Shown one piece after another: positions 6,199-15,106 of a DNA stretch of 64,000 bases. The translations under genes were made by a program, and so were the position numbers. Within the stretch, counting starts at the first letter, position 1. Each line of letters opens with the position of its first letter. The DNA is from Geminicoccus harenae (GTDB lineage Bacteria > Pseudomonadota > Alphaproteobacteria > Geminicoccales > Geminicoccaceae): contig NZ_JABGCL010000015.1 in assembly GCF_019800005.1 (NCBI RefSeq), forward strand, positions 62,001-126,000, given 5' to 3'. The notes under the pieces were generated by a model, which saw only the letters and a program-made list of their open reading frames with translations, did not search any database and had not been told where the DNA came from.

Positions 6199-8249
6199 GG
6201 GCTGCGCCCCCAGCACGGCCGTTCGGCTTCGTCGAGTGGTTCCGCCAGGGCGAGTACGACCGGGTGGGCGAGGCAGTCGCCGGGATGCGCGCGGCCGGTG
6301 CCACCCGCCTGCGTACCCACCTGTCCTGGGCGGAGTTCCATACGCCGGGCGGGTCCGAGTGGTATGACTGGCTGATCCCGAAGCTCGGCCAGGAGTTCGA
6401 CCTCCTGCCCTGCGTGCACTACACGCCGCCATCCCTGTCGCGCACCGGTCATTCCGCCGGGCCGCCCCGCCGGCTCCTGGACTATGCCGACTTCATCGAC
6501 ATGGTGCTGACCCGCTACGGGCGGCATTTCAGCCATGTCGAGCTGTGGAACGAGCCCAACAACCTGCTCGACTGGGACTGGCGGGTCGACCACGACTGGC
6601 AGCTCTTCTGCGAGATGGTGGGTGCCGCCGCCTACTGGACGCGGCAGCGCGGCTGGAAGGCGGTGCTGTGCGGCCCCTCCCCGTTCGACGCCCACTGGCT
6701 GGAGCTGATGGGCCAGCGCAACCTCCTGGCCGAGGTGGCCGCGGTGGGCTTCCACGGCTTTCCCGGCACCTGGGACAGCGAGGCCGCCGCCTGGGAAGGC
6801 TATGCCGCCCATCTCGGCCAGATGCGCGAGATTCTGGACCGCTACAACCCGGCTGCCGAGATCTGGATCACCGAGGCCGGCTACGCGACCTGGCGGCACG
6901 ACGAGGCCCAGCAGGTGGCACGCTTCCGCGAAGCGCTGAACGCGCCGGCCGACCGGCTCTACTGGTATGGCTGGCAGGACGTGCCCCGCAAGGTCGCGGT
7001 CCAGGAAGGCGTCTATTTCGATCCCCGCCACTATCATCTGGGTGTCACCGATGCGGAAGGACGGCCGAAGCTCCTCAGGCGACTGCTGGAGGCGGGCGGC
7101 GTGAGCGGCCTGGCCGACCTGCCGGACCAGCTCCACGCCCCGAACGTCCGGCGGCCCTCAGCCCCGGTCACGGTGATCGGCGGCGCGGGCTTCATCGGCT
7201 CCAACCTCGCCGACGCGCTGCTGCGAGACGGCGAGGAGGTGATCGTCCTGGACAGCCTCGCCAGGCCCGGCGTGGAGCGCAACCTCGCCTGGTTGCAGGA
7301 CAGCCATGGCGAGCGGCTGCATGGCTGCATCGCCGACATCCGCGATGCCAGCCTGGTCGCCGACGCGGTCAAGGGCAGCAAGGCGGTGTTCCACCTGGCG
7401 GCCCAGGTCGCCGTCACCTCCAGTCTGGTCGACCCGGTCCACGACTTCCTGGTCAACGCCCAGGGCACGCTCACCGTGCTGGAGGCGGTGCGTAACCACG
7501 CGCCGGAGACGCCGGTGATCTTCGCCAGCACCAACAAGGTCTATGGTGCCCTGGAGGACATTCCGGTCGCCGAGACCGGCGGGCGCTACCTGCCGGTCGA
7601 TCCGAGCCTGCGCGCCCACGGCGTCGACGAGAGCCGCCCGCTCGACTTCTGCACCCCCTATGGCTGCTCCAAGGGTGCCGCCGACCAGTACGTCCTGGAC
7701 TATGCCAAGAGCTTCGGCCTGCGCACCGCCGTCCTGCGGATGAGCTGCATCTACGGCCCCCGCCAGTTCGGCACGGAGGACCAGGGGTGGGTCGCCCACT
7801 TCCTGATCAAGGCGATGCAGGGCGAGCCGATCACCATCTATGGCGACGGCAAGCAGGTGCGCGACATCCTCCACGTCCACGACGCGGTGGCGGCCTATCG
7901 CGGCCTGCTCGCCGGGATCGACCAGGTAAAGGGCCAGGCCTTCAACCTGGGCGGCGGGCCGTTCAACGCGGTGAGCCTCCATGCCGTGCTGGCGGAGATC
8001 GCGACGCTCACCGGCAAGGAGGTGGCCTATGGCAAGGAGGCCTGGCGGACCGGCGACCAGCTCTACTTCGTGGCCGACACCCGCCGGCTGACCGACGCCA
8101 TCGACTGGCACGCGCGGATCGGCTGGCGTGAGGGCCTGCGCGACCTGGCCCTCTGGGTCAGCACGGAGCTGGGCCTGCCCCTGGCCGAAGGCCTGCCCGA
8201 GCTGCCGGTCGAGCCGGCCCTGCCTGCCGGGCGGAGGAAGCTGGCATGA
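6195..8249 (+). CDS. Fusion: clan GH-A glycoside hydrolase + CDP-paratose 2-epimerase-like SDR
   Basis: One 684-residue protein carries two enzymes. Residues 1-310 form a clan GH-A TIM-barrel-type hydrolase domain resembling beta-xylosidases: acid/base Glu120 in LWNEPNN and nucleophile Glu227 in WITEAGY, about 107 residues apart as expected. From about residue 325 an NAD-dependent epimerase begins (VIGGAGFIGSN) with catalytic Tyr489-Lys493 in YGCSK. Its FASTNKVYG and SCIYGPRQFGTEDQGW segments are characteristic of CDP-paratose 2-epimerase-like proteins. The start is the ATG at 6195, overlapping the previous stop. The true sugar substrates are unknown. Fusing a hydrolase to a sugar-nucleotide epimerase is unusual. 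Confidence 0.85.
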   Translation: MRAAPPARPFGFVEWFRQGEYDRVGEAVAGMRAAGATRLRTHLSWAEFHTPGGSEWYDWLIPKLGQEFDLLPCVHYTPPSLSRTGHSAGPPRRLLDYADFIDMVLTRYGRHFSHVELWNEPNNLLDWDWRVDHDWQLFCEMVGAAAYWTRQRGWKAVLCGPSPFDAHWLELMGQRNLLAEVAAVGFHGFPGTWDSEAAAWEGYAAHLGQMREILDRYNPAAEIWITEAGYATWRHDEAQQVARFREALNAPADRLYWYGWQDVPRKVAVQEGVYFDPRHYHLGVTDAEGRPKLLRRLLEAGGVSGLADLPDQLHAPNVRRPSAPVTVIGGAGFIGSNLADALLRDGEEVIVLDSLARPGVERNLAWLQDSHGERLHGCIADIRDASLVADAVKGSKAVFHLAAQVAVTSSLVDPVHDFLVNAQGTLTVLEAVRNHAPETPVIFASTNKVYGALEDIPVAETGGRYLPVDPSLRAHGVDESRPLDFCTPYGCSKGAADQYVLDYAKSFGLRTAVLRMSCIYGPRQFGTEDQGWVAHFLIKAMQGEPITIYGDGKQVRDILHVHDAVAAYRGLLAGIDQVKGQAFNLGGGPFNAVSLHAVLAEIATLTGKEVAYGKEAWRTGDQLYFVADTRRLTDAIDWHARIGWREGLRDLALWVSTELGLPLAEGLPELPVEPALPAGRRKLA

Positions 8250-8301
8250 GCCGGCCGCCGCACCCACCACCCTGCCCCCGCCCGAGCATCTGGCCGAGCC
8301 C

Positions 8302-9426
8302 ATGTCCGTCGATCTCCTGATGCGCCCGCGCCGGGTCATGATGACCCTGGATGCGGTGGGCGGCGTGTGGCGCTACGCCCTGGATCTGGCCGCCGGCCTG
8401 GAAGGCGAAGGGATCCGCACCCTGCTGGTCGGGTCCGGCCCGGCCCCGAATGCCCGACAGCGGGCGGAATGCGCCGCGGTCGGCGCCGAGCTGCACTGGA
8501 CCGACCTGCCGCTCGACTGGCTGGTGGCCGATGCCGACGCTCTGGCGGAGGTGCCGGCCAGCCTCGCCCGGATCGCCATGAACTGGCAGGCCGACCTGCT
8601 CCACCTGAACCTACCCTCCCAGGCGGCCGGGCTGGAGATCGACCTGCCGGTGGTGGTGGCCTCGCATTCCTGCGTGTCCACCTGGTGGCGGGCGGTGCGG
8701 GGCGACCGGCTGCCGGCCGATCGGAGCTGGCTCGAGCGGCACAACGCGCTGGGCTTTCGCCGCGCGGAGGTCGTGCTGGTGCCCAGCCGCTCCCATGGAG
8801 AGAGCGTCACCGCAGTGTACGGCCCGCAGCCGCGCCTGGAGGTCGTCCACAACGCCGCGGCGGTGCCGCCCATCGCCTGCGGCAAGACGGAGATGGTGCT
8901 CTCGGCCGGGCGCTGGTGGGACGAGGCCAAGAACGGCCGCACCCTCGATCAGGCCGCCGCCGCCTCGCCCTGGCCGGTCGTGATGGCCGGCGCGCTGCAG
9001 GGCCCGAACGGCGAGCGGGTCCGGCTCGACCATGCCCGTGCCGCGGGCGAGCTGCCGCCGCATGAGCTGCGGCAACTGATGCGCGAGGCGGCCATCTTCG
9101 CCGCCCCCTCGCGCTACGAGCCGTTCGGCCTGGCGGTGCTGGAGGCGGCCGGCAGCGGAGCTGCCCTGCTCCTGGCCGACATCCCGACCTTCCGCGAGCT
9201 CTGGGCGGATGCCGCCATCTTCGTGCCGCCGCACGAGCCCGCCGCCTTTGCCGAAGCGATCCAGGCCCTGGCGGACGATCCGCCCTGGCGGTTCGACCTG
9301 GCCGAGCGGGCCAGGCGCCGCGCCGGCACCTTCACTACTCATCGCCAGCTCACCGGCACGCTGCGCGCCTACGGCACCGCGATGCTGCGCCATGCCCCGG
9401 CCGGGGCCAGCGGGAGCACTTCATGA
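8302..9426 (+). CDS. Glycosyltransferase family 4 protein
   Basis: The 374-residue product has a GT-B fold layout: an N-terminal MMTLDAVGGVWRYALDLAAGL segment and a C-terminal nucleotide-sugar site YEPFGLAVLEAAGSG with the EX7E motif of retaining GT4 enzymes. The start is uncertain. The ATG at 8302 gives MSVDLLMRPRR, and downstream ATGs at 8320, 8338 and 8341 are possible; none has a strong ribosome site. It follows the hydrolase-epimerase gene by 52 bases and overlaps the next gene by 4 bases. It presumably transfers one of the sugars made in this operon. Confidence 0.88.
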   Translation: MSVDLLMRPRRVMMTLDAVGGVWRYALDLAAGLEGEGIRTLLVGSGPAPNARQRAECAAVGAELHWTDLPLDWLVADADALAEVPASLARIAMNWQADLLHLNLPSQAAGLEIDLPVVVASHSCVSTWWRAVRGDRLPADRSWLERHNALGFRRAEVVLVPSRSHGESVTAVYGPQPRLEVVHNAAAVPPIACGKTEMVLSAGRWWDEAKNGRTLDQAAAASPWPVVMAGALQGPNGERVRLDHARAAGELPPHELRQLMREAAIFAAPSRYEPFGLAVLEAAGSGAALLLADIPTFRELWADAAIFVPPHEPAAFAEAIQALADDPPWRFDLAERARRRAGTFTTHRQLTGTLRAYGTAMLRHAPAGASGSTS

Positions 9427-10553
9427 AGTTCGTCCTTTATACCCATTCGCTCCAGTCCGACTGGAACCATGGCAACGCCCATTTCCTGCGCGGCCTGCTC
9501 AGCGAGCTGCAGTCCCGCGGTCACCAGACCCTGGCGCTGGAGCCGGCCGACGGCTGGAGCCGCAGCAACCTCCTGGCCGACCAGGGCAGGGGTGCGCTCG
9601 ACCGCTTCGCCCATGACTTCCCGGGCCTGACCAGCCAGAGCTATGGCGAAGGCTTCGACCATGCGGCAGCGCTGGCCGATGCCGACGTGGTCCTGGTCCA
9701 TGAATGGACCGATCCCGGCCTGGTGGCGGCACTCGGCCGGCTGCGCCGCGCCGGCGCGCCCTTCACCCTCCTGTTCCACGACACCCACCATCGCGGCGTG
9801 TCGGACGAGCAGGCGATCGCCGACCTGCGGCTGGCCGACTACGACGCGGTGCTGGCCTTCGGCGCCACGCTGAAGGAGCGCTACGAGCGCCAGGGCTGGG
9901 GCAGGCAGGTATTCGTCTGGCACGAGGCGGCCGACACGAGGGTGTTCCGCCCCTTGCCGGAGGTGGAGCCCGAAGCCGACCTGGTCTGGATCGGCAACTG
10001 GGGCGATGGCGAGCGGGAACGCGAGCTCCAGGAGTTCCTGATCGAGCCGGCAACCAAGCTCGGCCTGTCCGGCACGGTGCATGGCGTGCGCTATCCCGAG
10101 CCGGCGCTGGCAGCACTGGCGCGCTCGCCTCTGGCCTATCGGGGCTGGCTTGCCAATGCCGACGTGCCCCGGACGTTCGCCCGGCACCGGATGACGATGC
10201 ACGTGCCGCGCCGGCCCTATGTCGCGGCCCTGCCCGGCATCCCCACCATCCGCATGTTCGAGGCGCTGGCCTGCGGCATCCCGCTGGTGAGCGCGCCCTG
10301 GGACGATGCCGAGGGCCTGTTCCGCGGCGACCGGGACTATCTGCGCGCCGCGGACGGCGAAGCGATGACGCGGCACCTCCAGGCGCTGAAGGCCGACCCC
10401 GAGCTGCGCCGCACGATCGCCGCGAGCGGCCTCGAGACCATCCGCCGCCAGCACACCTGCGCCCATCGCGTCGACGAGCTGCTGGCCATCCTGGTCCTGC
10501 GCGGCAGTGCCAGGGTCCGGGCCGCCCTTGCCGCCATCGAGGAAGCCGCATGA
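9423..10553 (+). CDS. CgeB-family glycosyltransferase, copy 1
   Basis: A 376-residue protein starting [10 protein letters not shown]. The [10 protein letters not shown] segment, a central [10 protein letters not shown] and the C-terminal donor-site stretch [20 protein letters not shown] are typical of the CgeB group of GT-B transferases (spore maturation protein CgeB-like). The C-terminal [21 protein letters not shown] begins the second Rossmann half. It is coupled by 4-base overlaps to both neighbours. It is the first of three consecutive CgeB-type domains that are clearly divergent from one another, suggesting successive sugar additions rather than recent duplication. The acceptor is unknown. 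Confidence 0.82.
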   Translation: MKFVLYTHSLQSDWNHGNAHFLRGLLSELQSRGHQTLALEPADGWSRSNLLADQGRGALDRFAHDFPGLTSQSYGEGFDHAAALADADVVLVHEWTDPGLVAALGRLRRAGAPFTLLFHDTHHRGVSDEQAIADLRLADYDAVLAFGATLKERYERQGWGRQVFVWHEAADTRVFRPLPEVEPEADLVWIGNWGDGERERELQEFLIEPATKLGLSGTVHGVRYPEPALAALARSPLAYRGWLANADVPRTFARHRMTMHVPRRPYVAALPGIPTIRMFEALACGIPLVSAPWDDAEGLFRGDRDYLRAADGEAMTRHLQALKADPELRRTIAASGLETIRRQHTCAHRVDELLAILVLRGSARVRAALAAIEEAA

Positions 10554-11650
10554 CCCGGACGATCGCGTTCTACGGCTCCAGCCTCCTGTCCTCCTACTGG
10601 AACGGGGCGGCCACCTATTACCGGGGCATGCTCCGGGCGCTGGCCGCCCATGGCTATGCCATCACCTTCTACGAGCCGGATGCGTTCGACCGGCAGAGCC
10701 ATCGCGACATCGACCCGCCGGACTGGTGCCGCGTGGTGGTCTATCCGGCCACGGCGGACGGCCTGGACAGCGCGGTGGCGGCCGGTGCCGGTGCGGACGT
10801 CATCGTCAAGGCGAGCGGCGTGGGCTTTGCCGACGACGAGCTCCTGCTGCGCACTCTGGGGCAGGCCCGGCCCGACGCCCTGCGGATCTGGTGGGACGTG
10901 GACGCGCCCGCCACCCTGGCCGAGGTCGCCGTAGCATCCGACCATCCGCTGCGCCGGGTCCTGCCGGAGATCGACCTGGTGCTGACCTATGGCGGCGGCG
11001 ACCCGGTCGTGCAGGCCTACCGGGCGCTGGGCGCTGCCGACTGCGTGCCGGTCTACAATGCGCTGGATCCCACCACCCACCATCCGGTGGCGGCCGACGG
11101 GCGCTTTACGGGCGATCTCGGCTTTCTCGGCAACCGCCTGCCCGACCGCGAGCGGCGGGTGGAGGAGTTCTTCCTGCGGCCGGCCGCCATGCTGCCGGAG
11201 CGGCGCTTCCTCCTGGGCGGATCCGGCTGGGCGGACAAGGACTGCCCGCCCAACGTCGACAAGATCGGGCACGTCGCGACCGAGGCGCACAACGCCTTCA
11301 ACTGCACGCCGAGCGCGGTCCTGAACATCAACCGGGACAGCATGGCTGCGATCGGCTTCTCGCCGCCCACAAGGGTGTTCGAGGCGGCCGGTGCCGGAGC
11401 CTGCCTGCTCACCGACCATTGGGAAGGCATCGAGCTGTTCCTGCGGCCGGGCGAGGAGGTGCTGGTGGTCCGCGACGGCCAGGACGTCGCCGAGGCCGTG
11501 CGGACGCTCGACCCGGTGCGCGCCCGCACCATCGGCCAGGCGGCGCTCCGCCGCGTGCTGGCCGAGCATACCTACGACCGGCGTGCGGTCCTGGTGGACC
11601 GGCTGCTTACCGCCGGCATTGTAACCAAGGCCAAGGAGCTTGCTGCATGA
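10550..11650 (+). CDS. CgeB-family glycosyltransferase, copy 2
   Basis: This 366-residue GT-B protein opens [20 protein letters not shown] and has the CgeB-type second half with [21 protein letters not shown] and the donor-site region [20 protein letters not shown]. It aligns by eye with the N-terminal half of the following gene (shared FEAA, a Trp-Glu-Gly after the donor loop, and ALRIWWDVD versus AFYDIDTP), so those two are closer to each other than to copy 1. The start at 10550 overlaps the upstream stop (ATGA), and its own stop overlaps the next start. Confidence 0.82.
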   Translation: MTRTIAFYGSSLLSSYWNGAATYYRGMLRALAAHGYAITFYEPDAFDRQSHRDIDPPDWCRVVVYPATADGLDSAVAAGAGADVIVKASGVGFADDELLLRTLGQARPDALRIWWDVDAPATLAEVAVASDHPLRRVLPEIDLVLTYGGGDPVVQAYRALGAADCVPVYNALDPTTHHPVAADGRFTGDLGFLGNRLPDRERRVEEFFLRPAAMLPERRFLLGGSGWADKDCPPNVDKIGHVATEAHNAFNCTPSAVLNINRDSMAAIGFSPPTRVFEAAGAGACLLTDHWEGIELFLRPGEEVLVVRDGQDVAEAVRTLDPVRARTIGQAALRRVLAEHTYDRRAVLVDRLLTAGIVTKAKELAA

Positions 11651-13782
11651 CCGAGCGGCCTTTCGACCTCGTCGTCCTCGGCCTGTCCCTTTCCTCGTCC
11701 TGGGGCAACGGCCACGCCACCACCTTCCGGGCCCTCTTGCGCGGTCTCGCGACCCGTGGCCGCCGCGTGCTGTTCCTGGAGCGCGACGTTCCCTGGTATG
11801 CCGAGAACCGTGACCTGCCCGATCCCGACTTCTGCACGCTCGGCCTCTATGCAAGCCTGGAAGACCTGGAGCAGCGCTACCTGGCCGACATCGAGGCCGC
11901 CGATGCGGTGATCGTCGGGTCCTACGTGCCGGACGGCATCGAGGTCCTGGACCTGGTGCTGGAGCGGGCAAAAGGCATCCGTGCCTTCTACGACATCGAC
12001 ACGCCGGTCACCCTGGCCAAGCTGGAAAAGGACGAGGCCGGCTATCTGGCGCGGCGGCAGATTCCCGAGCTCGACCTTTATCTGTCCTTCTCCGGTGGGC
12101 CGGTGCTGGAGCGCCTCGCCCGCGAGTTCGGCGCGCGCAACCCGCAGGCCTTCTTCTGCGCGGTGGACGAGACCCGCTATGCGCCGCTGCCGGCGGACCC
12201 GACCTGGGACCTGGGCTATCTCGGCACCTACAGCCCCGACCGGCAGCCCGCCCTGGAGCGGCTCCTGCTGGAGCCGGCCCGCCGCCTGCCGCACCTGCGC
12301 TTCGTGGTAGCCGGGCCGCAATATCCGGACGGGATCGACTGGCCGGCCAATGTCGAGCGGATCGAGCATCTCTCGCCCGCCGAGCATGCCGCCTTCTATG
12401 CCCGCCAGCGCTTCACGCTGAACGTGACCCGCGCCGACATGATCAAGGCCGGCCACTCGCCGAGCGTGCGCCTGTTCGAGGCGGCGGCCTGCTGCACCCC
12501 GATCATCAGCGATCGCTGGGAAGGCCTGGGTGACCTCCTGCCGGAAGGTCGGGCCATCCTGATCGCCGACCAGGCCGAGCAGGTGGTGGCGGCGCTGACC
12601 GGGATCGACGAGCCGGTACGCCTGCAGATCGCGGAGAACGCACGGGCCATCGTGCTGGGTGCCCATACCGGCATCGCCCGCGCGGCGGAGTTGGAACGGC
12701 ATCTCGCCGCCGCCGAACGCACGACGCCGAAGGACACGTCGTCCCGGGGGCGAGCCCGCCGCACCGCCCCCATGACCGCCCTGGTCGCGGGCGGTGCCGG
12801 ATTTCTCGGCAGCTATCTGTGCGAGCGGCTGATCGGCGAGGGCCGCCGCGTCATCTGCCTGGACAGCTTCCGCACCGGCACGCCCGACAACCTGCGGGCG
12901 CTGGAGCGCGACCCGCGCTTCTCGCTGCTGGAAGCGGACGTGTGCGAGCCGCTGCCGGCCAGCATCGAGGTGGACCGGATCTACAACCTGGCCTGCCCCG
13001 CCTCGCCCCGGCACTACCAGGCCGACCCGATCCACACGCTGATGACCAGCGTGCTGGGTGCGCGCAACCTGCTGGAGCTGGCGCGCGCCAACGATGCCCG
13101 GCTGCTGCAGGCCTCCACCAGCGAGGTCTATGGCGACCCGGACCAGCACCCGCAGCGGGAAAGCTACTGGGGCAACGTCAACCCGATCGGCATCCGCGCC
13201 TGCTATGACGAGGGCAAGCGCGCCGCGGAAACGCTGTGCTTCGACTATCTGCGCCTGCACCGGGTGGACGTGCGGGTGGCCCGGATCTTCAATACCTACG
13301 GGCCCCGGATGCGCCCGGACGACGGGCGGATCGTTTCCAACCTGATCGTCCAGGCGCTCTCCGGCCGGCCGCTCACCGTGTACGGCACCGGCGCCCAGAC
13401 CCGCTCCTTCTGCTACGTCACCGACCTGATCGACGGCCTGGTCCGGCTGATGGAGGTGCCGGAGAACCCGCTGACGCCGATCAATATCGGCAACCCGGAG
13501 GAGTACACGATCAACGAGCTGGCACGCCTGGTCACCAGCCTGACCGGCACGACCTCGCCGATCGTCTACGAGCCCCTGCCCGCCGACGACCCGCAATGGC
13601 GCCGGCCGGACATCACGGTAGCCCGCCGCGTGCTGGGCTGGGCGCCCCGCACCTCCGTGCGCGAGGGGTTGGCCGCCACCATCGCCTGGTTCGCCGGGCC
13701 GGCCGCGGCATCGGCCGTGATCCGGATCCAGCCGCCCAGGCGCAAGCTGAAGCCGGCCGCGGTAGCCGGTCTGTCCGCCTGA
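11647..13782 (+). CDS. Fusion: CgeB-family glycosyltransferase + UDP-glucuronate decarboxylase-like SDR
   Basis: The 711-residue product joins a CgeB-type transferase (about residues 1-360, with [12 protein letters not shown] and [19 protein letters not shown]) to an SDR domain starting at Met376 ([16 protein letters not shown]). The SDR half carries [16 protein letters not shown] with the Tyr-X3-Lys pair, and [19 protein letters not shown], all hallmarks of UDP-xylose synthase (UXS), which decarboxylates UDP-glucuronate to UDP-xylose. The linker (residues 360-375) is rich in Arg, Thr and Ser. A fused donor-making and sugar-transferring enzyme suggests channelling of UDP-xylose to the transferase; this is an inference. 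The start at 11647 overlaps the preceding stop by 4 bases. Confidence 0.87.
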   Translation: MTERPFDLVVLGLSLSSSWGNGHATTFRALLRGLATRGRRVLFLERDVPWYAENRDLPDPDFCTLGLYASLEDLEQRYLADIEAADAVIVGSYVPDGIEVLDLVLERAKGIRAFYDIDTPVTLAKLEKDEAGYLARRQIPELDLYLSFSGGPVLERLAREFGARNPQAFFCAVDETRYAPLPADPTWDLGYLGTYSPDRQPALERLLLEPARRLPHLRFVVAGPQYPDGIDWPANVERIEHLSPAEHAAFYARQRFTLNVTRADMIKAGHSPSVRLFEAAACCTPIISDRWEGLGDLLPEGRAILIADQAEQVVAALTGIDEPVRLQIAENARAIVLGAHTGIARAAELERHLAAAERTTPKDTSSRGRARRTAPMTALVAGGAGFLGSYLCERLIGEGRRVICLDSFRTGTPDNLRALERDPRFSLLEADVCEPLPASIEVDRIYNLACPASPRHYQADPIHTLMTSVLGARNLLELARANDARLLQASTSEVYGDPDQHPQRESYWGNVNPIGIRACYDEGKRAAETLCFDYLRLHRVDVRVARIFNTYGPRMRPDDGRIVSNLIVQALSGRPLTVYGTGAQTRSFCYVTDLIDGLVRLMEVPENPLTPINIGNPEEYTINELARLVTSLTGTTSPIVYEPLPADDPQWRRPDITVARRVLGWAPRTSVREGLAATIAWFAGPAAASAVIRIQPPRRKLKPAAVAGLSA

Positions 13783-13827
13783 GCGGGGCGGCCTATATCA
13801 ATGCGTCTCTGCGCAGGGAACGCATGT

Positions 13828-15078
13828 ATGAACGAAGTCCCAAGGGACGACAGCCTCGACGCCTCGGTAGCCTTCCTGCGCGAGGGCTACACCTTCGTGT
13901 CCAGCCGCTGCGACCGTCTGGGCTCCGACCTGTTCCGCACCCGGCTGATGCTGACGCCGGTGGTCTGCATGCGCGGCGCCGAGGCAGCCGGGATCTTCTA
14001 CGAAGGGCAGCGGTTCACCCGGGTCGGTGCCATGCCGCCGACCGTGCTGCGCCTCCTCCAGGACATCGGCAGCGTCCAGACCCTGGACGACGCGCCGCAC
14101 CACCATCGCAAGGGGATGTTCCTGGCGATGATGTCGCCCCCGGCACTCCAGCGGATGGTGGAGCAGTTCCGGGCGGCGTGGCTCGCGGCCGTGCCGCTCT
14201 GGGGGGAGCGGCAGATCGTGCTGCAGGACGAGGTCTCGGCCATGCTCGCCCTGGCCGGTGCCGCCTGGGCGGGGGTGCCGCTCGATCCGGACGAGGCGCC
14301 GCCGCTCACCCGGCAGCTCGTCGCGATGATCGAGCAGACCGGCACGATCGGGCCGGCCAACTGGTGGGCACACCACCTGCGCAACCAGGCCGAGCGCCAC
14401 TGGCGGGGCGCGATCCGCTCGATCCGGTCGGGCGAGACTGCGGTCGCAGAAGGTTCGGCCGCCGACCTCATCGCCCGGCACCGCGACCTGGACGGCGAGC
14501 TTCTGGATGAGACGACCGCCGCGGTCGAGCTGCTGAACGTCCTGCGCCCGACGGTCGCGGTGGCCCGGTTCGTGACGTTCGCCGCCCTCGCACTCCACCA
14601 TCACCCGCAGTGGCGCGAGAAGTTCGCACAAGGCGGCGACGAGCTGCTGCGGCCCTTCGTCCAGGAGGTCCGCCGCTTCTATCCCTTCTTCCCGGTGATC
14701 GGCGGCCGCGCCCGCCACGACTTCGCCTGGCAGGGACACGAGTTCAGCAAGGGCGACTGGGTGCTGCTCGATCTCTACGGCACCAACCATGACGGGCGGC
14801 TGTGGCCGGAGCCGGAGACCTTCCGGCCCGAGCGGTTCGTGGACTGGCCGGGCGACCCGAACACCCTGGTCCCGCAGGGTGCCGGCGACTTTGCCACCGG
14901 CCATCGCTGCCCGGGCGAATGGCTGACCATCGCCCTGCTGGAGGAGGCCGTGCGCCTCCTGACCCGGACGATCCGCTACGAGGTGCCGGCACAGGACCTC
15001 ACCGTCGCGCTGGACCAGCTTCCCGCCCTGCCCAAGAGCGGCTTCATCATGCAGAAGACCCAGCTCCTGGCGGCCTGA
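13828..15078 (+). CDS. CYP152-family cytochrome P450 (fatty-acid peroxygenase type)
   Basis: This 416-residue P450 matches the CYP152 family of H2O2-dependent fatty-acid hydroxylases and decarboxylases. The N-terminus (MNEVPRDDSLD) resembles that of P450 BSbeta. The key active-site pair Arg240-Pro241 lies in LRPTVAVARF, and heme-ligating Cys361 in GDFATGHRCPGEW, almost the same numbering as BSbeta. CYP152 enzymes use a substrate carboxylate in place of the usual acid-alcohol pair, and no redox partner gene is present here, which fits. AGGGA lies 8 bases before 13828, so I reject the earlier ATG at 13801. It follows the glycosyltransferase operon by 45 bases on the same strand and probably belongs to it. 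Confidence 0.9.
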   Translation: MNEVPRDDSLDASVAFLREGYTFVSSRCDRLGSDLFRTRLMLTPVVCMRGAEAAGIFYEGQRFTRVGAMPPTVLRLLQDIGSVQTLDDAPHHHRKGMFLAMMSPPALQRMVEQFRAAWLAAVPLWGERQIVLQDEVSAMLALAGAAWAGVPLDPDEAPPLTRQLVAMIEQTGTIGPANWWAHHLRNQAERHWRGAIRSIRSGETAVAEGSAADLIARHRDLDGELLDETTAAVELLNVLRPTVAVARFVTFAALALHHHPQWREKFAQGGDELLRPFVQEVRRFYPFFPVIGGRARHDFAWQGHEFSKGDWVLLDLYGTNHDGRLWPEPETFRPERFVDWPGDPNTLVPQGAGDFATGHRCPGEWLTIALLEEAVRLLTRTIRYEVPAQDLTVALDQLPALPKSGFIMQKTQLLAA

Positions 15079-15106
15079 GCCGGGCGCCCTCCCTCCTGGA
15101 CCGATC

